This document shows, piece after piece, positions 36,178 to 45,620 of a stretch of 64,000 nt of DNA. The DNA is from Nitrogeniibacter sp050293885 (GTDB lineage: Bacteria; Pseudomonadota; Gammaproteobacteria; Burkholderiales; Rhodocyclaceae), in the NCBI GenBank assembly GCA_050293885.1, contig JBNKNO010000002.1, forward strand, positions 62,001 through 126,000, written 5' to 3'. The translations under genes and the position numbers were made by a program. The first letter of the stretch is position 1; every line of letters begins with the position of its first letter. The notes beneath the pieces were generated by a model. It saw only the letters and a list, made by a program, of their open reading frames with translations, was not told the DNA's origin and did no database searches.

Positions 36178-36504
36178 TTATGCGCCTTTGGGGGCGCTGC
36201 TCACCTGGCTGGCGCGCTGCCAGCCCTTGTCGGTATGGACGAAGGTCGAACCCGTGTTGGGATCGACATAGACTTCGTACGAGCCCGCCTTCGAATTCTT
36301 CAACTCGGTGGTGGTGGTCGTGCGCTTCCAGCCGGAGAGGGTATTGACGAAGGCCGAACCGGTGGCGCCGTCGATGTAGACTTCGTACGAGCCGGGCTCC
36401 GAGTTGATGATGGTGGCACGCTCATCGGTGGCCACCGCCTGCGTGGAAAAACCCGCGCCAAACAGGGCGATCGCGCTCAGTGCGATGGCAATTTTCGTTT
36501 TCAT
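36178..36504 (-). CDS. Small secreted protein with a duplicated motif
   Basis: A 108-residue protein with a signal peptide (about residues 1-24). The mature part contains two copies of one unit, GSYEVYIDGATGSAFVNTLS and GSYEVYVDPNTGSTFVHTDK, each closed by GW(K/Q)R. Internal repeats of this kind suggest a small beta-domain of unknown role. AAGGAG seven bases before the ATG gives a strong start. Its leader can fold (see 36536-36584). Confidence 0.78.
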   Translation of the reverse strand: MKTKIAIALSAIALFGAGFSTQAVATDERATIINSEPGSYEVYIDGATGSAFVNTLSGWKRTTTTTELKNSKAGSYEVYVDPNTGSTFVHTDKGWQRASQVSSAPKGA

Positions 36505-36535
36505 TGCGGTACTCCTTTCTATCTTGAAGCCGGTC

Positions 36536-36584
36536 TGCCAAGGCGGCGGCGGGTTGCCGTGCAACGGGCTTGACGTCCTTGGCA
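36536..36584 (-). promoter_or_regulatory. Possible structured leader RNA
   Basis: TGCCAAGG and CCTTGGCA (36577-36584 and 36536-36543 on the transcript) form a perfect eight-pair stem around a 33-base region that itself holds the small hairpin CCGT-TGC-ACGG. It lies between an A/T-rich promoter-like region (36587-36680) and the ribosome site. I cannot assign it to a known riboswitch. The remaining bases 36690-37119 show no gene. Confidence 0.4.
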
Positions 36585-37119
36585 CAAATATTTTTTCAGC
36601 GCTATTAGAAAACAAATATTGCAGCACAGCAAAATGAAATTTTCGATCATTCCATAAGCCGAATTTGTACTGAGAACATTGTCACGATTGGCTTACAAGA
36701 AAACCGGGGGATGTTAAATCAGCAGATCTCTACTGCAACAATGTTGCATTACAACAAACCATGCGTGACTGAAAAACACCGCCGCCACGGCATGCTTGCC
36801 ACGACACCGGCGCAGCCCATCTCGCGGCAAGCGGATCAAGTCTCAGCGCTTGGCGCCACCCGTTGTCGTGCAAACGGGATCGTCCTGGGCGCGAATGTCT
36901 GGCCAAACGTATTTGAGAGCGAAATGCCGCATCGCACCAACTCGACTATTTGATCATGGGCAAGCGGGCTTTCTACCGAAACCGGCGTCACGGAGCGGAG
37001 AAGCGAAGACGGCACAACGCCGCACCGGGCGTACACGACCAAAACATTGCGCGGCGCAGCAGGTCGATGTGTATTGGCTGCGGCCAGGGAATGCGCGCGG
37101 CCATGGGCTTCCACCTGGG

Positions 37120-38361
37120 CTAAGCTTGGGCCGCGACCTCTCGCTCCACGCGCACCAGCCACCCCAGCGCCATGAGCGCCAGCAGCACGACCGGGAAGAT
37201 CGTCCAGTTCACCGCGCCCCAGCCCCAGGCATTGAGCATCTGGCCAGACATGAACGAGGCGAAGGCGACGGTGCCGAAGAGGATGAAGTCGTTGGCGCCC
37301 TGGGCCTTGCCCTTTTCTTCGAAGCGATAGGTGTCGGTAACCATCGCAGTGGCGCCGATAAAGCCGAAATTCCAACCGACGCCCAGCAGGATGAGGGCGC
37401 CCCAGAAGTTGAACAGTTCCACGCCGGCCAATGCAAGCAGGCCGCAGCCGACGAGAATGATGAGGCCGGTGGCGACAATCGGCGTCTTGCCGAAGCGGCC
37501 AATGAGCTGACCGGTGAAGAAACTGGGTACGAACATGGCCAGCACATGCCATTGGATGCCGAGCGTCGATTCATCGGCTGTGAAACCGCAGCCGATCATT
37601 GCCAGCGGCGCGGCGGTCATCACCAACGCCATCAGGGCATACGCGGCGGTGCCACACAACACGGCAACCATGAATCGCGGCTGGCGGACGATCTCGCGCA
37701 GCGGGCGCGCGGGCGCCGCCGAGGGGCCGGTTTGCACGCCGCCCGGATGCGAGGGCGCAAGAAACGCGAGGACGACGAGCGACACCGCAATCAAGGCCGT
37801 GCCACTCAGGAACGCGCCGGCAAAGGGCACCGGGAGGAGTAGATCCTTGGTCCAGATCACGGTCTGCGGGCCGAGAATGGCGGCAAAGATGCCGCCCACC
37901 AGCACCCACGAGATGGCCTTCGCCTTGAAGCTCGCGGTGCCACGATCGGCGGCCGCAAAACGATATTGCTGAACGAAGGCGCCGGCGACGCCGCTGAGGG
38001 TGAGTGCCAACGCAAACAGCCAGAAGGAGTGCACCCACAAGGCCCATGCGGCGAGCATCAGGCCGGCGATGCCGATCGCCGCGCCCCCCATGAAGCCGGC
38101 CTTGCGCCCGACCGCACGCATGAGCATGGCCGCCGGCAGCGCCCCCAGGGCGATGCCCAGCGTGTAGCCGCTGACCGGCAGCGTCGCCAGCGATTTGTCG
38201 GCTGCCAGCAGGTAGCTGCCGGAGATGCCGCCGAGTGCGATGTTGATCGGCCCAGCCGCCCCGCCAAAGGCCTGGCAAGTTGCGTAGAGCGTCGCATTGC
38301 GTCGGGCAACGGCGTTTTCGTCTGCCGCCTGGAGATCGTCTTGAGGCGTGGTTTCGGTCAT
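37120..38361 (-). CDS. MFS transporter
   Basis: A 413-residue carrier with about 12 membrane helices. The cytoplasmic loop after helix 2 reads RAVGRKAGF and a similar loop in the second half reads GRFGKTPIV, as in the major facilitator superfamily. The substrate is not evident. The ATG at 38361 follows TTGAGGACAAC, a good ribosome site, and excludes 95 upstream codons that overlap the divergent ndh promoter region. Confidence 0.88.
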   Translation of the reverse strand: MTETTPQDDLQAADENAVARRNATLYATCQAFGGAAGPINIALGGISGSYLLAADKSLATLPVSGYTLGIALGALPAAMLMRAVGRKAGFMGGAAIGIAGLMLAAWALWVHSFWLFALALTLSGVAGAFVQQYRFAAADRGTASFKAKAISWVLVGGIFAAILGPQTVIWTKDLLLPVPFAGAFLSGTALIAVSLVVLAFLAPSHPGGVQTGPSAAPARPLREIVRQPRFMVAVLCGTAAYALMALVMTAAPLAMIGCGFTADESTLGIQWHVLAMFVPSFFTGQLIGRFGKTPIVATGLIILVGCGLLALAGVELFNFWGALILLGVGWNFGFIGATAMVTDTYRFEEKGKAQGANDFILFGTVAFASFMSGQMLNAWGWGAVNWTIFPVVLLALMALGWLVRVEREVAAQA

Positions 38362-38657
38362 GTTGTCCTCAAGTATTCCATGCGCGACGGCGACGGTCTC
38401 GGTCGTCGGCTTGTCGGGAAACGTTCCGGGATGGTGCGCTGCATTGCGTCGAGACGGGATGGCGCATGCGCGACGGATGCTATCGGAGGCGGATGGATCG
38501 TGCAATGTGCCGTGCCACGGGCGCGAAGGCAGGATCGGCACTCGCCGGAGCGCCATTTTCCTGGTGCACCGCAACAAATTTCCTTCCCACGAAACCCGAG
38601 AACGCCCTAGAATGGTGCGATCAAAAAAATTATTCAGTACCCTCAAGGAGTTACGGC

Positions 38658-40013
38658 ATGAGTCCTATCCACGGCACACAAGTGCCTGATGCGCGAAGCA
38701 CCGCTGATCCGAACCTGCATCGGATCGTTGTCGTCGGCGGCGGCGCCGGCGGTCTGGAGCTGGCCACCCGCTTGGGCGAAACGCTTGGCAAACGCAATCA
38801 CGCCACCATCACCCTGGTCGACCGCAAACGCACCCATATCTGGAAGCCATTGCTGCACCAGGTGGCCGCCGGCCGACTGGACATGGATGACGACGAACTG
38901 GAATACCTTGCCCAGTCACGCTGGCACCATTTCCGTTACTTCAACGGTTCGATGGATGGGCTGGATCGCGAGAATCGTCGCATCTTCGTGGCCCCCACGG
39001 TGGACGAGGACGGTCAAGAGATCACCCCGCGCCGTGCGGTGCCTTACGACACGCTGGTGATTGCCGTGGGCAGCACCTCCAACGACTTCGGCACGCCGGG
39101 CGTGGCTGAGCACGCCATTGCGCTCGATTCGGCCGAGCAGGCGGTGCGTTTCAATCGCAAGCTGATCAACGCCTGCCTGCGCGCCAACAGCCAGCACGAA
39201 CCGCTGCGTCCGGGCCAGCTGCATGTGGCGATCATCGGCGCTGGCGCCACCGGCGTGGAACTGGCCGCCGAACTGCACAAGACCACCCGCGAGATCGCCT
39301 CCTTTGGCCTCGACAACATGGACTTCGACCAGACCGTGAAGCTCACGCTCATCGAAGCCGGCCCGCGCATCGTGCCGCAGTTGCCCGAAACACTGTCCGA
39401 AGGCGTCTCCGATCTGCTCAAGGGGCTGGGCGTGGACGTGCTCACGGACTGCCGTGTGACCGCCATTACCGCCGACGGCGTCACCTTGGAGAATGGCACC
39501 GTCATCCCCAGCGAGTTGAAAGTATGGGCGGCAGGGGTGAAGGCGCCCGGCTTTCTGGCCGACCTGGGTCTGGAGACCAACCGCATCAACCAGATCGTGG
39601 TGCGCGACACCTTGCAAAGCACCACGGACGACAACATTTTCGCGCTCGGCGACTGCGCTTCGTGTGCCCTGCCGGGAGGCGGATTCGTGCCCCCGCGTGC
39701 CCAGGCGGCACACCAGCAAGCCTCGCTGCTGCTCAAGTCGATGAAGGCGCGGCTCGATGGCGACCCGCTGCCGAAGTATGTGTACAAGGACTTCGGCTCG
39801 CTGGTGTCGCTCGGCAAATACAGCACGGTGGGCAGCCTCATGGGCGGGCTGATCGGGGGCAGCGTGAAAATTCAGGGGCTGTTCGCCATGGTGATGTACA
39901 AGTCGCTGTACAAGATGCACCTGCTGGCGCTGCATGGCTGGTTCAAGACGCTGCTCGACACCATCGGGCGCTTGGTGCTGCGACGCACCGAGCCACATGT
40001 GAAGCTGCACTGA
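38658..40013 (+). CDS. ndh: Type II NADH dehydrogenase
   Basis: A 451-residue single-subunit flavoprotein that passes electrons from NADH to quinone without pumping protons. The FAD loop is VVVGGGAGGLELATRL near residue 25, the NADH loop AIIGAGATGVELAAEL near residue 190, and FALGDCAS near residue 325 closes the FAD site. The C terminus has amphipathic segments for membrane binding. AAGGAG lies eight bases upstream of the ATG. A strong terminator follows, so the gene is probably monocistronic. Confidence 0.95.
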   Translation: MSPIHGTQVPDARSTADPNLHRIVVVGGGAGGLELATRLGETLGKRNHATITLVDRKRTHIWKPLLHQVAAGRLDMDDDELEYLAQSRWHHFRYFNGSMDGLDRENRRIFVAPTVDEDGQEITPRRAVPYDTLVIAVGSTSNDFGTPGVAEHAIALDSAEQAVRFNRKLINACLRANSQHEPLRPGQLHVAIIGAGATGVELAAELHKTTREIASFGLDNMDFDQTVKLTLIEAGPRIVPQLPETLSEGVSDLLKGLGVDVLTDCRVTAITADGVTLENGTVIPSELKVWAAGVKAPGFLADLGLETNRINQIVVRDTLQSTTDDNIFALGDCASCALPGGGFVPPRAQAAHQQASLLLKSMKARLDGDPLPKYVYKDFGSLVSLGKYSTVGSLMGGLIGGSVKIQGLFAMVMYKSLYKMHLLALHGWFKTLLDTIGRLVLRRTEPHVKLH

Positions 40014-40034
40014 AGGCGGTGCGGCGTTGAAGAC

Positions 40035-40060
40035 ACGGCGACCTGCGGGTCGCCGTTTTT
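40035..40060 (+). terminator. Terminator after ndh
   Basis: ACGGCGACC-TGCG-GGTCGCCGT followed by TTTT. Confidence 0.9.
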
Positions 40061-40160
40061 GTTTCAGCACACAAGCGGGGCGCTTCGAACACCGGCCGTT
40101 GCACTTGATCGCCATGCCCGAGGCGGTATGCTGGGTCGGGTCTTCCGCCCTCGCCTGCCC

Positions 40161-41873
40161 ATGCCACACCAACGCGAACTGACCCTGCGCGCCCTGCTCA
40201 CCGGCCTGCTCCTCGGTGCGGCACTCACCCCCTGCAATGTCTACGCCGGCCTCAAGATCGGCTGGTCCTTCAACATGTCGATCATCGCCTTGCTGCTCGG
40301 TTTCGGCTTCTGGCGCAGCCTCACCGCCACCGCCGGCACAGCCGAATGGACACGCAAGGAAAGCAACATCAGCCAGACCACGGCCTCGTCGGCAGCGTCG
40401 ATCATCTCCGGCGGGCTGGTGGCGCCGATTCCAGCCTACGCGCTGATCAGCGGCACACCCATGACGCTGTTGCCGATGATGGCCTGGGTATTCGCGGTGA
40501 GTTTTCTGGGCATCTGGGTGGCGTGGTATCTGCGCCCGATGCTGGTGGTGCGCAGCGGCCTGCGCTTTCCCTCGGGCATGGCCACGCTCGAAACACTCAA
40601 CGACATCTTCGGCCACGGCCGCGAGGCGCTGCGGCGTATTACCGTGCTGGCGAGCGCCGGCCTCGCCTCGGCCGGACTCAAGGCCATCGACGCTTTTGTT
40701 GTCACACTGCCCAAATGGGCGCCCACGGCGTGGCTGGGGAAGTTCACCTTCGCGCTCGAACCCTCGCTGCTGTTGCTGGGCTTCGGCGGCATCATCGGCC
40801 TGCGCGTCGGTTTGTCGCTGCTGCTCGGTGCCGTACTGGCCTGGGGAGTGCTCGCACCCACGATGCTCGCGGCCGGGCGCATCGCCCTTCCGGCCGACCA
40901 CACGGGCAGCCTGTTCGGCCCGCTGGTCGAATGGCTGTTGTGGCCGGGCGTGAGTCTGATGGTATGCGCGAGTCTGACCAGCTTCGTGTGCCAGGGCGCC
41001 GCCGTGCTCCGACATCGCCCCGACGCCAACGCGTGCCCGGCGTCGCACGAACACGTCACCGTTCCCGTGGTCGGTCCACTGCTCGGCATGGCACTGGCCA
41101 CGGTGCTAACGGTGCTGCTGCAGGTCGTGCTGTTCGACATCAGTGTGTTCATGGCGATGCTGGCGGTGCCGTTCGCGATGCTGCTGGCAACAGTGGCTGC
41201 ACGCGTGGTGGGCGACACCGGCATCCCGCCCATCGGCGCCATCGGCAAGGTCTCGCAACTGGGGTTCGGGGTGCTTGCACCCGGCCAGGCGGTCACCAAC
41301 CTGATGACCGCGAACGTGGCGGGCGGCGCCGCCGGCCAGTGCGCCGACCTGCTCAACGACTTGCGCACCGGCCATGGCATCGGCGCCAGTCCGGGGCGGC
41401 AGGCGATTGCCCAGTGTCTCGGCGTGGTGACCGGCAGCGTCGTCGGCGTGGTGGTGTATGTCGCGCTGATTCCCGATCCGGCCTTGCTGCTCACCGAACA
41501 GTGGCCCGCGCCAGCGGTGGCGACCTGGAAGGCGGTGGCCGAAACGCTCTCGGTGGGCTTGTCCGCCGTGCCGGCCGATGCCCGCCTCGCCATGGGGTTC
41601 GGCGCAATCGCCGGTATCGCCCTGGCGCTCGCCGACGATCGCCTGCCGGAACGACGACGCCACTGGCTCCCCAGCCCGGTCGCGGTCGGGCTGGCCTTCG
41701 TGATTCCGGCCTCGGTATCGCTGATGATGGCCCTCGGCGCGGTGCTGGTCGCGCTGCTCAGCCGTCTTAGTCCAGACGCGGCGCGCCGCTACGCCATCGC
41801 CGCCGCCGCGGGGCTGATCGCCGGCGAATCGCTCGTGGGCGTCGGTGCCGCCCTGGTGTCGATGGTGAATTAG
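40161..41873 (+). CDS. OPT-family oligopeptide/metal-chelate transporter
   Basis: A 570-residue membrane protein with about 14-16 helices. NVYAGLKIGWSFNMSIIA near the N terminus, ESNISQTTASSAASI near residue 72 and the GDTGIPPIG loop are features of bacterial OPT carriers, which move oligopeptides or metal complexes with protons. The substrate is not known. The TAG stop is the first codon of repeat copy 3. An in-frame ATG at 40128 is a possible alternative start. Confidence 0.87.
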   Translation: MPHQRELTLRALLTGLLLGAALTPCNVYAGLKIGWSFNMSIIALLLGFGFWRSLTATAGTAEWTRKESNISQTTASSAASIISGGLVAPIPAYALISGTPMTLLPMMAWVFAVSFLGIWVAWYLRPMLVVRSGLRFPSGMATLETLNDIFGHGREALRRITVLASAGLASAGLKAIDAFVVTLPKWAPTAWLGKFTFALEPSLLLLGFGGIIGLRVGLSLLLGAVLAWGVLAPTMLAAGRIALPADHTGSLFGPLVEWLLWPGVSLMVCASLTSFVCQGAAVLRHRPDANACPASHEHVTVPVVGPLLGMALATVLTVLLQVVLFDISVFMAMLAVPFAMLLATVAARVVGDTGIPPIGAIGKVSQLGFGVLAPGQAVTNLMTANVAGGAAGQCADLLNDLRTGHGIGASPGRQAIAQCLGVVTGSVVGVVVYVALIPDPALLLTEQWPAPAVATWKAVAETLSVGLSAVPADARLAMGFGAIAGIALALADDRLPERRRHWLPSPVAVGLAFVIPASVSLMMALGAVLVALLSRLSPDAARRYAIAAAAGLIAGESLVGVGAALVSMVN

Positions 41874-42034
41874 GGCGTGTTCACAGTAGGTACGCGGTCG
41901 CGCACAGAGCTGTTCGTGTCCATGGCCGCGTTGCGCCTCCTTGCCTGGGGGCCACCCAGGCTGCGTCGGCGCGCCTTATTGCGAGCATTCATGATCATCA
42001 CGCGATCCACTTCCCTACTGTGAACACCCCCTAG
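41871..42034. repeat. Palindromic dispersed repeat, copy 3 (inverted)
   Basis: The copy begins TAGGGCGTGTTCACAGTAGG and ends CTGTGAACACCCCCTAG. Its right end is the reverse complement of the left end of copy 1 over more than 50 bases, so it lies in opposite orientation. It shares the block CCTGGGGGCCACCCAGG with copy 1. Its first three bases are the stop codon of the OPT gene. Confidence 0.8.
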
Positions 42035-42126
42035 GGCAACGCACCTCGCGTAAACCCCCACGGCACGAGTACCCGCGGTCTTCTATATCAGATAAGTGAC
42101 ATTACGTATTCACTCGCGCGACCAAT

Positions 42127-42142
42127 TGGCACACCATGCGCT
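42127..42142 (+). promoter_or_regulatory. Possible sigma-54 promoter of dctP
   Basis: TGGCACACCATGCGCT has GG and GC ten bases apart (42128-42129 and 42140-42141) and a perfect upstream box, but only part of the downstream box. TRAP dicarboxylate operons are often sigma-54-dependent. It lies about 95 bases upstream of the start. Confidence 0.35.
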
Positions 42143-42249
42143 GGCCTGATGAAAAAGGTCATTTTGGTGCCGCAAGAATCGGTAGGCGGCACCGGCACCC
42201 CGCCCCAAGGGTCTGGCGTGTCTTAACGCAATAACGAGGAGGAGTACTC

Positions 42250-43257
42250 ATGCGCAAACATATGATCGCAATCGCAGCGGCTGCCGTACTGGCGGGCAAC
42301 ATGAGCGTCGCTCAGGCCGAAGGCGCCTGCGACCCGGGTGAAATCGTCATCAAGTTCAGCCATGTCACCAACACCGACAAGCATCCGAAAGGCATTGCCG
42401 CCACCTTGCTCGAGAAGCGGGTGAACGAGGAAATGAACGGCAAGGCGTGCCTGCAGGTGTATCCGAACTCCAGCCTCTACAACGACAACAAGGTGCTCGA
42501 AGCCATGCTCAATGGCGACGTGCAACTGGCGGCACCGTCGCTGTCGAAGTTCGAGAAGTTCACCAAGAAGTTCCGTATCTTCGACCTGCCCTTCCTGTTC
42601 ACCGACATCGACGCGGTGGATCGCTTCCAGCAGTCGGATGCCGGTCAGAAGCTGAAGGATTCCATGAAGCGCCGTGGTCTGAAAGGACTGGCTTTCTGGC
42701 ACAACGGCATGAAGCAGTTGTCCGCCAACAAGCCGCTGATCAAGCCGGAAGACGCCAAGGGCCTGAAGTTCCGCGTGCAGGCTTCAGACGTGCTGGTCGC
42801 TCAGTTCGAACAGCTCGGCGCCAACCCGCAGAAGATGGCCTTCAGCGAAGTGTATGGCGCGCTGCAGACCAAGACCATCGACGGCTGCGAGAACCCCTGG
42901 TCCAACATCTACGGCCAGAAATTCTTCGAAGTGCAGGACGGCATCACCGAGACCAACCATGGCCTGCTGGACTACCTGGTGGTCACCTCCACCAAGTGGC
43001 TCGACAGCCTGAAGCCGGACGTGCGTGACCAGTTCCTGAAGATCCTGAGTGAAGTGAGCAGCGAGCGCAACGCCGCGGTCAAGGAAGTGGCGCTCGTGAA
43101 CCGCAAGAAGGTCGAGGAGACCGGCACGGTGATTCGCACCCTGACACCGGCACAGCGCCAAGCCTGGGTCGATGCCATGAAGCCGGTGTGGAAGAAGTTC
43201 GAAGGCGACATCGGCGCCGACCTGATGGATGACGCGCTCAAGGCCAACAAGGGCTGA
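42250..43257 (+). CDS. dctP: TRAP transporter substrate-binding protein (dicarboxylate type)
   Basis: A 335-residue periplasmic binding protein with a signal peptide (about residues 1-23, ending AQAEG). IVIKFSHVTNTDKHPKGIAA, LYNDNKVLEAMLNGDVQLAA and KGLKFRVQASDV, with the conserved arginine that binds the carboxylate, place it in the DctP family. It captures C4-dicarboxylates or related acids for the membrane subunits downstream. GAGGAGGAG precedes the ATG. Confidence 0.95.
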   Translation: MRKHMIAIAAAAVLAGNMSVAQAEGACDPGEIVIKFSHVTNTDKHPKGIAATLLEKRVNEEMNGKACLQVYPNSSLYNDNKVLEAMLNGDVQLAAPSLSKFEKFTKKFRIFDLPFLFTDIDAVDRFQQSDAGQKLKDSMKRRGLKGLAFWHNGMKQLSANKPLIKPEDAKGLKFRVQASDVLVAQFEQLGANPQKMAFSEVYGALQTKTIDGCENPWSNIYGQKFFEVQDGITETNHGLLDYLVVTSTKWLDSLKPDVRDQFLKILSEVSSERNAAVKEVALVNRKKVEETGTVIRTLTPAQRQAWVDAMKPVWKKFEGDIGADLMDDALKANKG

Positions 43258-43294
43258 GCGTGCCGGGGGAGCCGCCCCCCCAATTGCTGAACTG

Positions 43295-43329
43295 CTGCGC
43301 GGCGGGCTTCGCTCCCCGCGCAGTTTTTT
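43295..43329 (+). terminator. Intercistronic hairpin between dctP and dctQ
   Basis: CTGCGCGG-C-GGG and CCCCGCGCAG pair and are followed by TTTTTT. In TRAP operons such a structure can give more binding protein than membrane subunits by partial termination. Confidence 0.75.
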
Positions 43330-43372
43330 GGCCTGACATAACTAGCCAGTCATAACTAGAACGGAGAGGGAG

Positions 43373-44017
43373 ATGACAGCCGAGCCAAGCCGTTTGTCCC
43401 GCATTACCGAGAGCATTGAAGAGACCTTCATTGCCGTCGCGCTGGGCCTGATGACCGTCATCACGTTTGCCAACGTGGTGGCCCGATACGTGTTCAACGA
43501 CAACATCCTGTGGGCGCTCGAAGTCACCGTCGTGCTGTTCGCCTGGCTGGTACTGGTCGGGGCGGCCTACGGGGTCAAGAAGACCTTCCATATCGGCGTC
43601 GATGTGGTCATCAATTTGCTGCCACCCGCGCTCAAGAAGCTTGCCGCGCTGGTGGCCGTCGCGGCCTGCCTGGCCTTTGCGTTGCTCATGCTCAAGGGCG
43701 CTTGGGACTACTGGTATCCGTTCGCGACCGAGCGCGTGTGGATGGAAACCGACGACATCCCCATGGTCGATTTCCTGCGCTTTATCGAACCCTGGCTCAA
43801 CGAAGGCGAAGCCTACGAAAAGCTGCCGCGCTTCATTCCCTACATGGCCTTGCCGCTGGGCATGGCGCTGCTGGTACTGCGCCTGCTGCAGGCTGCATTC
43901 CAGATTCTGATGGGCAAGCGCGACTCGCTGATTGCCTCCCACGAGGTGGAAGACATGATCGAAGAAGCGGTCGATGCACACGCCAAACGCGCCACCGAAC
44001 CGAAAAAGGACGCCTGA
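43373..44017 (+). CDS. dctQ: TRAP transporter small membrane subunit
   Basis: A 214-residue protein with four membrane helices, longer than many DctQ proteins because of an insert between helices 3 and 4 (about residues 118-155). FANVVARYVFNDNILWALEV and the AYGVKKTFHIGVDVV turn are family features. It stabilises DctM. GGAGAGGGAG precedes the ATG, and dctM follows after three bases. Confidence 0.93.
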   Translation: MTAEPSRLSRITESIEETFIAVALGLMTVITFANVVARYVFNDNILWALEVTVVLFAWLVLVGAAYGVKKTFHIGVDVVINLLPPALKKLAALVAVAACLAFALLMLKGAWDYWYPFATERVWMETDDIPMVDFLRFIEPWLNEGEAYEKLPRFIPYMALPLGMALLVLRLLQAAFQILMGKRDSLIASHEVEDMIEEAVDAHAKRATEPKKDA

Positions 44018-44020
44018 GCC

Positions 44021-45382
44021 ATGGATATCCTGATCCTCTTCGGCATGGTCGTCGGCTTCATGCTGATCGGCGTGCCCATCGCCATTTCGCTCGGGCTGTC
44101 CAGCGTGCTGTTCCTGATGATGCATTCGGACGCATCACTGGCCGGCGTCGCGCAAACCCTGTTCTCGGCCTTTGACGGCCACTACACGCTGCTGGCCATC
44201 CCGTTCTTCATTCTCGCCTCCAGCTTCATGTCCACCGGTGGCGTGGCCAACCGCATCATCCGCTTCGCCATCGCGCTGGTCGGTTCCATCCGCGGCGGTC
44301 TGGGTATCGCCTCGGTGATCGCGTGCATGATGTTCGCGGCGCTGTCCGGCTCGTCGCCGGCCACCGTGGTCGCCATCGGCTCCATCGTCATCGCCGGCAT
44401 GGTGCAGGCAGGCTACAAGAAGGAGTTCGCCGCCGGGCTGATCTGCAACGCCGGCACGCTGGGCATCCTGATTCCGCCGTCGATCGTGATGGTGGTGTAT
44501 TCCGCCGCCACCGACGTGTCGGTCGGCCGCATGTTCCTGGCCGGGGTCATTCCGGGCATCCTCGCCGGCGTCATGCTGATGGTGGCTATCTACGTCACCG
44601 CTCGCGTCAAGAACCTTCCGGCACAACCCTTCCCCGGCTGGGGCGAGGTCATCGGCGCGGCGCGCGATGCTTCCTGGGGGCTGTTCCTGATCATCATCAT
44701 TCTGGGCGGCATCTACGGCGGCATTTTCACGCCGACCGAAGCCGCGGCCGTGGCGGCGGTCTATGCCTTCCTGATCGCCAACTACGTGTATCGCGACATG
44801 GGGCCGTTCGCCGATGAAAACAACCGCCGTCCGGTAGTGGTGAAGATTCTCGAAGTGTTCTGGCATCCGGACACCAAGCACACGCTGTTCGAGGCCGGCA
44901 AACTCACGATCATGCTCATGTTCGTGATCGCCAACGCCATCATCCTCAAGCATGTGCTCACCGAGGAGCGCGTGCCGCAGGCGATTACCGAGGTCATGCT
45001 GTCGGCCGGTTTCGGGCCCATCGCCTTCCTCATCGTGGTCAACGTGCTGCTGCTCATCGGCGGGCAGTTCATGGAGCCCTCCGGCCTGCTCATCATCGTC
45101 GCGCCACTGGTCTTTCCGATCGCCATTCAGCTGGGCATCGACCCCATCCATCTGGGCATCATCATGGTGGTGAACATGGAGATCGGCATGATCACGCCGC
45201 CCGTGGGGCTGAACCTGTTCGTCACCGCGGGGGTGGCGCAGATGTCGGTCATGAGCGTGGTCAAGGCGGCCATGCCCTGGGTGGCGATCATGTTCCTGTT
45301 CCTCATCATCGTGACCTACGTGCCCTGGGTATCCACCTGGCTGCCAACCTTGATGATGGGGCCGGAGATCATCACCAACTGA
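44021..45382 (+). CDS. dctM: TRAP transporter large membrane subunit
   Basis: A 453-residue carrier subunit with about 12 helices that uses sodium or proton gradients to import the bound acid. AIPFFILASSFMSTGGVANR, GSSPATVVAIGSIV and IPPSIVMVVYSAATDVSVG are DctM hallmarks. A hairpin terminator follows. With dctP and dctQ it makes a complete TRAP system. Confidence 0.96.
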   Translation: MDILILFGMVVGFMLIGVPIAISLGLSSVLFLMMHSDASLAGVAQTLFSAFDGHYTLLAIPFFILASSFMSTGGVANRIIRFAIALVGSIRGGLGIASVIACMMFAALSGSSPATVVAIGSIVIAGMVQAGYKKEFAAGLICNAGTLGILIPPSIVMVVYSAATDVSVGRMFLAGVIPGILAGVMLMVAIYVTARVKNLPAQPFPGWGEVIGAARDASWGLFLIIIILGGIYGGIFTPTEAAAVAAVYAFLIANYVYRDMGPFADENNRRPVVVKILEVFWHPDTKHTLFEAGKLTIMLMFVIANAIILKHVLTEERVPQAITEVMLSAGFGPIAFLIVVNVLLLIGGQFMEPSGLLIIVAPLVFPIAIQLGIDPIHLGIIMVVNMEIGMITPPVGLNLFVTAGVAQMSVMSVVKAAMPWVAIMFLFLIIVTYVPWVSTWLPTLMMGPEIITN

Positions 45383-45411
45383 GTGCCGGTTCAGCCGCGC
45401 CAGACCGCCTT

Positions 45412-45436
45412 ACCCCCCGCCCCGGCGGGGGGTTTT
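45412..45436 (+). terminator. Terminator after dctM
   Basis: CCCCCGC-CCCG-GCGGGGG followed by TTTTG. No gene is seen between it and 45620. Confidence 0.8.
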
Positions 45437-45620
45437 GTTTTGTCCGGTGCATTCATCAAACCCCGGCACTGCCCCTGAATGCACCTCGTCGATGTAGCTA
45501 CGCGGACGAGGCGCCGCATGAAAGGCATACGAATGGCACGGCGCGAGCCATGGCGGATGACACCGCGACACACGTCGGTGTAACGTGTCGCTTTTCCCTC
45601 GCGCCAGCATTCCGCCACCG

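Noticed and set aside
38916..41054. A 712-codon minus-strand frame across ndh and the OPT gene
   Set aside because: It crosses the ndh terminator and two well-supported genes on the other strand and has no recognisable domain.
42127..42142. Treating the dctP sigma-54 site as certain
   Set aside because: The downstream box matches only in its GC pair and one more base, so it is listed with low confidence only.
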